Origin: PALSA-612 sp963704335
GTDB lineage: Bacteria; Actinomycetota; Thermoleophilia; Gaiellales; Gaiellaceae
NCBI GenBank assembly: GCA_963704335.1
Contig: OY969889.1
Coordinates: 558,001 to 622,000, forward strand
DNA length: 64,000 nt
Direction of reading: 5' to 3'
The first letter of the stretch is position 1, and each line of letters begins with the position of its first letter. Below the pieces are notes generated by a model. It was not told the DNA's origin and did not search any database. It saw nothing but the letters and a program-made list of their open reading frames with translations. Below are positions 16,482 through 24,779 of this stretch, in pieces. The translations under genes and the position numbers were made by a program.

Positions 16482-17394
16482 AGGCGGCGAGCGAGCGCTC
16501 GAGTTCGCCACCGTCGAAGCCTCGGCCGATGAAGACGATCCGCGAGCGGCGATCGTCGTCCGGCCAGGCATCCAGGTGCTCGGGCGGGTGGACCGCGTGC
16601 TGCACGCCGTTCAGGAGCAAGGGCCCGTCGGCACCGACATTGAGCAAGCCCTTGACCCGCAGAACGTCCTCGCCCCGCGCCTGAAGGAGCATCGTCAGCC
16701 AGACGCCGAACGCCGTCCAGTCGAGCTCTTCTTCGAGGAAGAGGCAGACCGCGTGGATGTCGTCCTCGTGCCCGTCGCCGGACGGCGGAACGTCTCGGGG
16801 GTCACGCGCCGGTCGTTCGAACAGGCGCGCGGGCTCGACATCACCGAAGGACGACTCGATCACCTCCGCGGTCGGGTTCAGCTGCTCGAGCCGGCCCACC
16901 ACGGGCGCCGACTCGGCGAGGTCGCACTTCGTCACGACGAGCGTGTCGGCGATGGCCGCCTGCTTCAGCGACTCGTCGCCGCGCAATCCGTTCACGGCGT
17001 CGACCGTCGCCACGACCGTCTCGAGCGCGTAGTGGTGCTGGACGACCGGCTCGGAGAGAAGGGTGTAGACGATCGGCGCGGGATCGGCGATGCCGGTGGT
17101 CTCGACGACCACGCGGCGAAACGCAGGGATCTCCCCCCGCTCGCGCCGGCTCAGGAGATCCCGCAGCTCGTCGGCGAGGTCGCCGCGCAGGGTGCAGCAG
17201 ACGCAGCCCGAGCGCAGGAGCACCGTCCTCTCGTCCACACGGCGCAGCAGGTGGTGGTCGATGCCGACCTCGCCGAGCTCGTTGACGATGACGGCCGTCT
17301 CGCCCATGTCCGGATGGCCGAGCAGTCTGGAGATGAGCGTCGTCTTGCCGCTCCCGAGGAAGCCGGTGACGAGGGTGACCGGTGTCTTAGCCAA
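16405..17394 (-). CDS. CobW/COG0523 family metallochaperone GTPase
   Basis: TTG at 17394 is the likely start, overlapping the end of the upstream small gene. The 329-residue protein has Walker A GFLGSGKTTL near the N-terminus, the metal-binding CVCC motif in SGCVCCTLRGDL, VVETTGIADPAP, the guanine-specificity TKCD and a C-terminal CobW domain (VFIGRGFDGGELER). Members use GTP hydrolysis to insert zinc or cobalt into client enzymes. The client is unknown; an upstream Cys-rich small protein is its operon partner. The C-terminal 25 residues overlap the VapC gene on the other strand. Confidence 0.9.
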   Translation of the reverse strand: MAKTPVTLVTGFLGSGKTTLISRLLGHPDMGETAVIVNELGEVGIDHHLLRRVDERTVLLRSGCVCCTLRGDLADELRDLLSRRERGEIPAFRRVVVETTGIADPAPIVYTLLSEPVVQHHYALETVVATVDAVNGLRGDESLKQAAIADTLVVTKCDLAESAPVVGRLEQLNPTAEVIESSFGDVEPARLFERPARDPRDVPPSGDGHEDDIHAVCLFLEEELDWTAFGVWLTMLLQARGEDVLRVKGLLNVGADGPLLLNGVQHAVHPPEHLDAWPDDDRRSRIVFIGRGFDGGELERSLAAFNGLAGNRAEGAPLSPPPLPGAGPP

Positions 17395-17663
17395 GGGCGG
17401 CGAGGAGGTCGGGGTCGAGCGGGTCGAGTGGCCGCCCCGCAAGCTGCTCGGCCTCGCGCCAGATCGCGCTCAGGTCCTCGACCACAGCTGTTCGTCCCGT
17501 CCGGTCGCGGAGGACGTAGACGCTGCCCGCCCACTCGTCGAGCCGGAGGCCGAAGTGGGACAAGCACGCGGTTCAGGAGCCGCACACGAAGCGCCCGAGC
17601 CCGCCGGCCGCCCCCTTGCTCGGCCCAGCTCTCGTTGAGAAGAACGCCGCAGAGGCTGCACAT
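17387..17663 (-). CDS. Small CxxC protein partnered with CobW GTPase, frameshifted
   Basis: A start ATG at 17663 gives MCSLCGVLLNESWAEQGGG, with a CxxC pair right at the N-terminus. The frame breaks near 17561; dropping one base joins RVRLLNRVL to SHFGLRLDEWAGSVYVLRD and a long tail ending PLDPDLLAALG. The repaired protein has about 91 residues. The composition on both sides of the shift is natural, whereas the unshifted continuation is Arg/Pro-rich, so I treat this as one gene. Its stop overlaps the TTG start of the GTPase, implying coupled expression and possibly a metal-binding role (inference). Confidence 0.6.
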
Positions 17664-17697
17664 TTATGGTCCTTCTACCAGCGGACGAGGAGGAGAC

Positions 17698-18579
17698 ATG
17701 GCGAAGGAGATCATCTGCGCGTACGGGGTGGACGTCGATGCGGTGGCGGGATGGATCGGCTCCTACGGCGGCGCCGAGTCTCCCGACGACATCTCGCGCG
17801 GGATGTTCGCGGGCGAGGTCGCGGTGCCACGCCTGCTCGACCTCTTCGACCGGGCCGGCCTGACGACGAGCTGGTTCATCCCGGGCCACTCGATCGAGAC
17901 GTTCCCCGAGCAGACGAAGATGGTGGTGGACGCCGGCCACGAGATCGGAGTGCACGGATACACGCACGAAAACCCGATCGCGATGACCCGCGAGCAGGAG
18001 GAGACGATCCTCCTGCGCTGCATCGACCTCATCACGGAGGTGTCAGGCAAGCGGCCGACCGGCTACGTCGCGCCCTGGTGGGAGTTCTCGCCCGTCACGA
18101 ACGAGCTCCTGCTCGAGCACGGCATCAAGTACGACCACTCCCTGATGCACCGGGATTTCGAGCCGTACTACGTGCGGGTCGGCGACTCCTGGACGAACAT
18201 CGACTACTCGAAGGGCGCCGAGGAGTGGATGAAGCCGCTCGTGCGCGGCGAGGAGACGGACCTCATCGAGATCCCCGCCAGCTGGTACCTGGACGACCTA
18301 CCGCCGATGATGTTCATCAAGGCTGCCCCTAACAGCCACGGCTTCGTCAGCCCACGAGACCTCGAGCAGCTCTGGATGGACCAGTTCGACTGGGTCTACC
18401 GGGAGCTCGACTACGCCGTTTTTACGATGACCATCCATCCCGACGTGAGCGGCCGGCCGCAGGTGTTGCTCATGCACGAGCGGATCATCGAGCACATCAA
18501 CAAGCACGACGGAGTGCGCTGGGCGACCTTCGACGAGATCGCCGACGACTTCGCGAGGCGGAATCCGCGCTCCGGCTGA
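17698..18579 (+). CDS. Polysaccharide deacetylase family (HpPgdA-like) hydrolase
   Basis: The ATG at 17698 is preceded by GAGGAG. The 293-residue NodB-fold protein starts AKEIICAYGVDVDAVAGW, where the DxD pair binds metal, and has HEIGVHGYTHENP carrying the zinc histidines, then YVAPWWEFSP and TMTIHPDVSGRPQ. No signal peptide is present, so it is cytoplasmic. Close relatives include Helicobacter PgdA, which has also been linked to cyclic imide hydrolysis. A cytosolic imidase or amidase role fits this locus better than cell-wall deacetylation, but that is inference. Confidence 0.87.
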   Translation: MAKEIICAYGVDVDAVAGWIGSYGGAESPDDISRGMFAGEVAVPRLLDLFDRAGLTTSWFIPGHSIETFPEQTKMVVDAGHEIGVHGYTHENPIAMTREQEETILLRCIDLITEVSGKRPTGYVAPWWEFSPVTNELLLEHGIKYDHSLMHRDFEPYYVRVGDSWTNIDYSKGAEEWMKPLVRGEETDLIEIPASWYLDDLPPMMFIKAAPNSHGFVSPRDLEQLWMDQFDWVYRELDYAVFTMTIHPDVSGRPQVLLMHERIIEHINKHDGVRWATFDEIADDFARRNPRSG

Positions 18580-18585
18580 CGGCTA

Positions 18586-19956
18586 CTACGGGCTAACGTC
18601 GGTTTCGCGCAGCGATGTCGTGTAGATCTCCTCGCTGAAGTCGGCGAGCTCGCGCGTGTCGGTCCAGATCGGATGCGCGATGCCGCCGGAGGCCGTGACA
18701 CCCTGGTGGTAGCCGTAATGGCCGAGGGAGCCGGGCACCGTCTCGTCCGACGCTACGGTCGCTGCGCGGATCTGCGGGCGCCAGGTCCGGCCGCCGTTGT
18801 GGGAGATCGTGCACGAGTAGAACGCGCGCTTGCGCGCGGGATCCCCGAGCGTGTCGTAGAAGCACATCCACACCGTGCCGTTCGACGCGTCCACGGCCGA
18901 CTGCGGCCAGAACTGGTCGGCCCCGCGACCGGCGGAGAGCGGTGCCACCGGCCTTCCCTCACGCGTCTCGGGATCCGGAGCGATTCGCCGGAGCCTCCTG
19001 TCGAACACCGCCATGTGCGCCGCCTGGCGGCCGCGGAACTCCGTTCGCGCATAGCTCACGTACACGCGACCCGCGTAGGGGCCACGAGAGGTGTCCACCG
19101 AGACGATGGGGTTCGAGTTGACGCAGGTGCGCGGCTGCGCGGGAATGACGATTCCCGACCCGCAGTGCGGAATCGTCACCGCCACGAAGGACGCCACCTT
19201 GCGGAGGTCGCGGAAGTGTGCGCCACCGTCCGTCGAGCGGGCCATCCAGATCCCGAACTCTTCGACGTCGTCCCATGCGACGTAGACAGCCCCCGTCGGC
19301 CCCGTGGCGACGGACGCGTACGTCAGCACGCGCCCCGCCCGCACCTTGACGGGCTTCGACCAGGTCTGTCCGCCGTTGTCGGAGTGGCTCAGGACGATGC
19401 TGAACGCGACGTTGCGGGCAATGCGCGTCCACGCGAGGTACACCCGTCCCCGATGCGGGCTCCCGGGCGCGTTGTCGGCCGTGATGGCAGGCTTGTCGTC
19501 GAGCCTGGCTGTCCCGAGCGCGGCGACGCGGATCGGCTTCGACCACGCGGCCTCCGGGCCCGTCCGAACGACGACATAGACGTACTGGCGCGCGCCGTCG
19601 CGGCACGGTGTCGCCCGCACGAACGAGTAGTACTGGCGTCCCTTCGCATCGATCGCAACGCCCGGGTCCGAGGAGCAGCTCGCAAGCGGCTTGGCCGGCG
19701 GCGGATGTGCTCTCACCGTTGTCCACGAGCGGCCGCCGTCCGTCGAGGAGTAGATGCGCATCGTGCCCTCCTCGATGCTGTTCGAACCGGCGAGCAGTGT
19801 CTCGCTGTCCGAGGGATCGATCGCGATCGTCGCTCCCGTCTGAAGCTCCGGGAGCCGTGAGACATTGATGTTCTCCGATTCCGCCGCCGCCGCACCGGTC
19901 GCGAGTGAGAGGGCGAGTAGGCCGGCAAGGACGACGTGGGTGCGCACCGCGGTCAT
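18586..19956 (-). CDS. Secreted BNR/Asp-box repeat (sialidase-like propeller) protein
   Basis: From ATG 19956 the 456-residue protein begins with a Sec signal peptide (THVVLAGLLALSLATGAAAA). Several Asp-box motifs follow: SSTDGGRSW, SHSDNGGQTW, RSTDGGAHF and SHNGGRTW, spaced as in a six-bladed beta-propeller. It is therefore exported. The catalytic Arg triad and Tyr of true sialidases cannot be confirmed, so this may be a non-catalytic propeller or glycan-binding protein. It stands alone, 49 bp downstream of the ABC permease gene, with no clear functional partner. Confidence 0.8.
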   Translation of the reverse strand: MTAVRTHVVLAGLLALSLATGAAAAESENINVSRLPELQTGATIAIDPSDSETLLAGSNSIEEGTMRIYSSTDGGRSWTTVRAHPPPAKPLASCSSDPGVAIDAKGRQYYSFVRATPCRDGARQYVYVVVRTGPEAAWSKPIRVAALGTARLDDKPAITADNAPGSPHRGRVYLAWTRIARNVAFSIVLSHSDNGGQTWSKPVKVRAGRVLTYASVATGPTGAVYVAWDDVEEFGIWMARSTDGGAHFRDLRKVASFVAVTIPHCGSGIVIPAQPRTCVNSNPIVSVDTSRGPYAGRVYVSYARTEFRGRQAAHMAVFDRRLRRIAPDPETREGRPVAPLSAGRGADQFWPQSAVDASNGTVWMCFYDTLGDPARKRAFYSCTISHNGGRTWRPQIRAATVASDETVPGSLGHYGYHQGVTASGGIAHPIWTDTRELADFSEEIYTTSLRETDVSP

Positions 19957-20005
19957 TCTCAGGAATATTCGCGCGCCGTGCGGGCTCGGATGTTCTCGGG
20001 CATGA

Positions 20006-20935
20006 CTACCCGTCGGAGCGGCCTCCTCTGAGGCCACTGGCCTCGAGACCTCGAGCCTCGCCGAGCTCCTCTTCCTTGGCGGGCGCGGTAGGCCGGCCGC
20101 CGAAGAACCGGAGCTTGAGGCCTGCAACCAAGAGGAGCAGCCCGATCGCCAGCAGCGAGACGAGCGTCGTGGCAGTTCCCAGGGCATAGAGGTCCGGCCT
20201 GATGGCGCCCGTGAAGGTCAGCCCGCCGATCGTGAGCGGCAGCGTGTCCGTCGATGCGTTCTGGAAGAGCACTGTGCGGTCGTAGTCGTTCCACGCGAGC
20301 GTGAATCCGAACAGGAACGCGCCGAAGATCCCCGTCCAGATCAGCGGCAGCGTCACCTCGCGGAACGTCCTGCGCTGGTCGGCGCCGAGGTCGCGGGCAG
20401 CTTCTTCAACGCGGGCGTCGTACCGGTTCCAGACAGCGACCATGACGAGGAAGCCGAATGGAATGCCCCACACGATGTTCGCGCCCAACGCCGTCTTCCA
20501 GATCGTCGCGTCCTCGCCGATCTTCGCCCAGAAGATCTGCGTCCCGACCGCCAGCAAGTAACCCGGCGTCATGAGCGCGAGCATGACGATGTAGAAGCCG
20601 ACGGCGTCGGAACCGAGCCGCCACCGCTTGCGGAAGGCCATCGACAGCGTGAAGGAGAGGAAGGCCACGATCGCTCCGGCGGCAAGGCTCAGATAGAGCG
20701 AGTTCTTACCCGCTACGCGGATGTCGTTCGCGTGAGATAGCGCATCGGCATTCTGGTCGAAGAGCGACTTCCACCAGTGCAGGCTGATCGGGCCTCGGAA
20801 AGGCCAGGTCAGCTGTCCGAAGTCGCCCTGGAAGCTGAGCACCGCCATGAGAATCATCGGCGAGTAGAGGAAGAGGAGGAAGATCACGAAGTACGTGCCC
20901 AGACCCCACTTCGACCAGTCGATGCGGCGGCGCAC
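20006..20935 (-). CDS. ABC transporter permease, PotC-like
   Basis: The 309-residue membrane protein has about six predicted transmembrane segments (first at YFVIFLLFLYSPMILMAVL). The cytoplasmic EAA loop reads EEAARDLGADQRRTFREVTLP. This is the second permease of a spermidine/putrescine-type importer. The C-terminus extends in a charged tail. It starts one base after the PotB-like stop and ends the transporter operon. Confidence 0.9.
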   Translation of the reverse strand: MRRRIDWSKWGLGTYFVIFLLFLYSPMILMAVLSFQGDFGQLTWPFRGPISLHWWKSLFDQNADALSHANDIRVAGKNSLYLSLAAGAIVAFLSFTLSMAFRKRWRLGSDAVGFYIVMLALMTPGYLLAVGTQIFWAKIGEDATIWKTALGANIVWGIPFGFLVMVAVWNRYDARVEEAARDLGADQRRTFREVTLPLIWTGIFGAFLFGFTLAWNDYDRTVLFQNASTDTLPLTIGGLTFTGAIRPDLYALGTATTLVSLLAIGLLLLVAGLKLRFFGGRPTAPAKEEELGEARGLEASGLRGGRSDG

Positions 20936-20936
20936 G

Positions 20937-21914
20937 CTAGAGCTCCTCCCGGAGGTTCGAGAACCGCGTGATCACGAAGACGCCGACGATGAGCGCGAAG
21001 ACGAGTAACACCGCGGACGCGGCTCCCTGTGGGTACTGCACTGCGAGCTCGACCTTGGAGTTGACGATCGTCCCCACCGACGTGACGGAGTTGCCGCCGA
21101 CGAGCTTCACGGTCCCGTACTCGCCCATCGTGAGAACGAAGACGAAGATCGACCCGATGACGACGCCGGGCATCGACTGCGGGACGATCACCTCACGGAA
21201 GGTGCGCCACCAGTTGCCGCCGAGGTCGCGCGCCGCCTCCAGCGCCGTCCGGTCGACCTGCGACAGCGTGAAGAACAGCGGCGTGATCATGAAGAGGATG
21301 TACAGCTGGATCATCGCGAGCAAGACCGAGGTTTCCGAGAGCGGCTCGATGAGCGGGCTGTCGGGGCCCCACCAACCGATCATGTCGCCGATTTGGTTGA
21401 TCGCCCCTTCGCGGCCGGTCAGGGGGAACGTCCAGGCGATCGACCGGGTAAGCGTGCTCGTCCAGAACGGCGCCAGGGCGATGATGAACAGCGCGATCTG
21501 GTAGCGCAGGCTGTTCACCTTCAACGCGAGAAAGTACGCGATCGGGAAGCCGAAGACGAGGCAGGCGACAACCGCGATCAGCGAGCGGTAGAAGCTCGCC
21601 CACATGTTGTCCCAGTACACGCGGTCCTGGAAGACCTCGCGGTAGTTGTCGAGCGTCCAGTCGGTGACGAACCCGTACGCCGCGCCCGTCTCGTACGTCC
21701 AGAAGCTGACGAGGACGATGAAGACGAGCGGCGCGATGAGGAAGAAGCCGAGCCACACGGCGCCTGGTAGCGCCCAGACGGCCGCCATCCAACCTGCGCC
21801 CTGCTCGCCGCCCTCGCCGAGTGCCGCTTCCGAGGGCTGCTCGATCTCCTCTGCCTCGTCGAGCTCCTCGACGTCGAGGCGGGGCCGATGCTCAGGTCCT
21901 GAGGAGCTGGACAT
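20937..21914 (-). CDS. ABC transporter permease, PotB-like
   Basis: The preferred start is ATG 21914, with AAGGAGGAGG immediately upstream, giving 325 residues. An acidic cytoplasmic N-terminus (about 45 residues rich in Glu) precedes the first membrane helix AVWLGFFLIAPLVFIVLVSFW. The EAA motif appears as LEAARDLGGNWWRTFREVIVPQ. It pairs with the downstream PotC-like gene and overlaps the ATPase gene by 23 bp. Confidence 0.9.
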   Translation of the reverse strand: MSSSSGPEHRPRLDVEELDEAEEIEQPSEAALGEGGEQGAGWMAAVWALPGAVWLGFFLIAPLVFIVLVSFWTYETGAAYGFVTDWTLDNYREVFQDRVYWDNMWASFYRSLIAVVACLVFGFPIAYFLALKVNSLRYQIALFIIALAPFWTSTLTRSIAWTFPLTGREGAINQIGDMIGWWGPDSPLIEPLSETSVLLAMIQLYILFMITPLFFTLSQVDRTALEAARDLGGNWWRTFREVIVPQSMPGVVIGSIFVFVLTMGEYGTVKLVGGNSVTSVGTIVNSKVELAVQYPQGAASAVLLVFALIVGVFVITRFSNLREEL

Positions 21915-23028
21915 CCTCCTCCTTCCACGAGATACGAATCGGCTCCCCCTCGCGCCCGCGCAGGTCTGCGTATCGCTCACCCGGCACCTTCGCCAGCAAC
22001 CGCTCGTCTCCGACCGTGAGGTGGAGCTTCACCAGGTCGCCGAGGAACTCGACGAAGACGATCTCGCAGTCCGCGGAGTTCAGCTCGCCACTATCGACGG
22101 AGTCCAGGCTGACAGCCGCCGCCCGGACCGCCACGGTGATCTCGTCACCCACACCGCGGTCGTCGTCCGGTGCGATCACGGTCGCCCGGACGGTGCCGTC
22201 GTCGATCACGAGACGGTCGCCCTCGCGCCGCGCGACCGTGCCCTTGAAGATGTTGTTGTCGCCCATGAACCTCGCGACGAGCTCGGTCTCCGGCTTGGTG
22301 GCGACGGTGAGCGGGTCCCCGACCTGCTGGATCTTCGCGTCGTTCATGACGACGATCCGATCCGCCATCGAGAGCGCCTCCTCTTGATTGTGCGTGACGT
22401 GAATGAACATCAGGCCAAGCTGCCGCTGGAGATTTCGCAGCTCAACCCGCATGCGCAGCTGGAGCAACCGGTCGAGGTCGCCGAGAGGCTCGTCGAGCAA
22501 GAGCGCCTTCGGCTGCGTGACGAGCACGCGCGCAAGGGCCACTCGCTGCTGCTGCCCACCGGAAAGTTGGCGAGGCTTGCGATCGGCAAGCGGTTCGAGG
22601 CCCACCATCTCGAGGGCGGACATCGCCTGCTTCCGCCGCTCGTCCTTGCCGACGCCGTGCATCTTCAGCCCGAACTCGACGTTCTGGAGCACGGTGCGGT
22701 GCGGGAAGAGCGCGAAGTGCTGAAAGACCGTGGTCGTCGGCCGCTTGTGCGGCGGCAGGTCGACGAGGGACTCCCCGTCGAGCATGATGCGGCCAGCGGT
22801 CGGGAAGTCGTGCCCGCCGATCATCCGCAGCGTCGTCGTCTTCCCGCACCCCGAAGGGCCGAGCAGGACGACGTATTCGCCGTGGTCGACGTGGAGGTCG
22901 AAGTCGTCGACGGCAACCGTGCCGCCGGGGAAGACTTTCCTCACGTCGATCAGGTCAAGGCCTGTCCCCTCTGTGGAAGAGGGGGCGGCGGGTGCCGCCC
23001 CCTCTGAAGGCCCAACGGGTTCCGTCAT
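21892..23028 (-). CDS. ABC transporter ATP-binding protein, PotA-like
   Basis: The 378-residue ATPase has Walker A GPSGCGKTT, signature LSGGQQQRVALARVL, Walker B ALLLDEPLGDLD and the switch His in IHVTHNQEEAL, followed by a C-terminal TOBE domain (about 285-375). The TOBE domain and gene order place it in the polyamine/opine/2-aminophosphonate importer family. The N-terminus carries a 20-residue low-complexity extension. It lies 3 bp downstream of the substrate-binding protein gene. Confidence 0.93.
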   Translation of the reverse strand: MTEPVGPSEGAAPAAPSSTEGTGLDLIDVRKVFPGGTVAVDDFDLHVDHGEYVVLLGPSGCGKTTTLRMIGGHDFPTAGRIMLDGESLVDLPPHKRPTTTVFQHFALFPHRTVLQNVEFGLKMHGVGKDERRKQAMSALEMVGLEPLADRKPRQLSGGQQQRVALARVLVTQPKALLLDEPLGDLDRLLQLRMRVELRNLQRQLGLMFIHVTHNQEEALSMADRIVVMNDAKIQQVGDPLTVATKPETELVARFMGDNNIFKGTVARREGDRLVIDDGTVRATVIAPDDDRGVGDEITVAVRAAAVSLDSVDSGELNSADCEIVFVEFLGDLVKLHLTVGDERLLAKVPGERYADLRGREGEPIRISWKEEDVQLLRT

Positions 23029-23031
23029 GCC

Positions 23032-24559
23032 CTACGCGCTGAGGAACTCGTTGAACTTCTTCACCTGGTACACGTTCTGCTCGTAGAACGAGTTCCAGAC
23101 GGTGTACTTGCACGACCGCTTGACGAACGACCCTCCGTCGCGGACCTGTCCCTGCTTGATGTCGCCCACCTTGCCCGTGATGCCGGGCAGGTCACGCGGA
23201 CGCCGGCTTGCCGAGGTACCAGAAGTCGTACTCGGCCTTCGTGAACGGCGGCGCGCCCTGGGACCCGTTCCTCTGGATCCAGGAGAGGAGGTTCTTGCCG
23301 TTCGCGATGTAGTAGCCCTGGCGCATGATCTGGGCACCGAGCCAGCCCTCGTACATCCAGTTGAGGTACCGGTAGACCGCCGCGAGCTTGTCGCCCGTCA
23401 CGTGGCTCGGAATGCCCTGGGCGCTGCACCAGCCACGAATGCCCTCCTTCGGGAACGCGTAGCGGCAGTTCACGCCCTGAGCGACGAGCAGCGCCACGGC
23501 CGGCGACCACATCGACTCGATCACGACCTCCTTCGAGGCCATGAGGTTCACGGACTCGTTGAAGGTCGCCCAGAACGCACGGAACTGGCCGTCCTTCTTG
23601 TACTTGGTCAGGATCTTGAACAGCCGGTCCATCTCGCCCCGCGTCATGTTGCCGAGGTCCTTGATCTTCATGAGCCCAAGGGCCTGCACGGCGTTGCCGA
23701 GGTCGTCCATGGCGATGGCCGGGTCGTTGAGGACTGCGACACGGCCCTTCCACTTCGTGTTCAGCAGCTCGGCCCAGGACACCTGCCCGGGCGCCTTCTT
23801 GAGGACGTCGCCGTCGTAGCCCATCGAGTCCATGTTGAAGTGGGCCGGCGGGCCAAGGAGCCAACGAGGCTGCGGCTTGCCACCGAATGGCTTGTTCGTG
23901 GCCTGGTTCCACCACTGGACGATCTGCCTGTTCTGCGGCCCGGCCTCCTTCGTCTTCGGCAGCCCGGTGGAGCCGTTCGGGTCGACGTAGAGCATCCGGT
24001 ACGGGGCGTCGCCCTGACCCTGGGTGCAGCTCCTGTTCCCCAGCTGCACCTTGCCCTTGCTGAAGATGGGGTAGAAGTCCTTCCAGGCCCTGATCTTGAG
24101 CCGGTCGACCGGCTGGAAGTTCCCGGTCGGCCAGATCGGCTGGAACTGGTAGTTGTAGAGACCCCCGATGTCGAAGCTCTTCGGGGCGGTGATCGACTTC
24201 TGGACCTGGGCGTTCGTCCCCATCAGCTGCACGTTGAACTTGACGCCGAGCGCCTTCTCGGCCTGCTGCTCGGCGCCCGGAGGCCATTCGACGCCCAGTG
24301 AGATCATGTTGAGCGTCCCGGTGTACTGCTCGGCGCTCGACGTACCGCCGGCAGCCGGGCCGGCGATGGCGCCGAGGCCCGCCGCCGCTGCGGCTCCGAT
24401 GCCGCCCTTCACAAGGAGGTCGCGCCGGCTCACCCGGAGCTCCCCTGGCGACTTCGCCCGCTCCGCATCCGGTTCGGTGAAGTCGTTCCTCGTCTGCTCG
24501 TCGACGTACCCGAGCTGCTCCGCATACTCCTGCGGATCGAACTCGTGGTCCTCGCTCAT
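23032..24559 (-). CDS. ABC substrate-binding protein (PotD-like, Tat-exported), frameshifted near the C-terminus
   Basis: The start ATG at 24559 has AGGAAAGGGG upstream. An unusually long 45-residue acidic leader precedes the twin-arginine motif VSRRDLLVKGG and a hydrophobic stretch, so export is by the Tat pathway; there is no lipobox Cys. The body ends prematurely at YLGKPASA (23192), but the next frame continues with LPGITGKVGDIKQGQ and runs to KKFNEFLSA at 23032. One surplus base near 23197 explains this, giving about 508 residues. The transported solute is probably a polyamine, amino acid or opine-like compound. Confidence 0.85.
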
Positions 24560-24675
24560 GGACACACCCCTTTCCTCCCGCGGCGTGTGGTGATTGAAGA
24601 GCACTCTGCCGCCGGGCATGCGCGGATCGTCACGCCACCGCCACCGCTTATGACACCCGAGCAGAGGATGACGTC

Positions 24676-24683
24676 TGTATACA
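24676..24683. promoter_or_regulatory. Candidate operator TGTATACA in a divergent promoter
   Basis: The perfect palindrome TGTATACA (extended CTGTATACAA) lies in the 220-bp gap between the transporter operon and the divergent FadH-like gene. It resembles the core bound by FCD-type GntR regulators. No regulator gene is adjacent; two GntR genes occur elsewhere in the window. The rest of the gap shows no other strong signal. Confidence 0.4.
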
Positions 24684-24779
24684 ACTGCCGGGGGCGGTAG
24701 TCAAATGGGATCCGGCGCGAAGTTTGCGGTGAACACCGAGTCGGCGTAGATTCGAGCTTCCTGCGCGAAGGAGGATGCC

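Noticed and set aside
18586..19956. True sialidase
   Set aside because: Asp-box repeats are clear but the Arg triad and nucleophilic Tyr could not be identified by eye.
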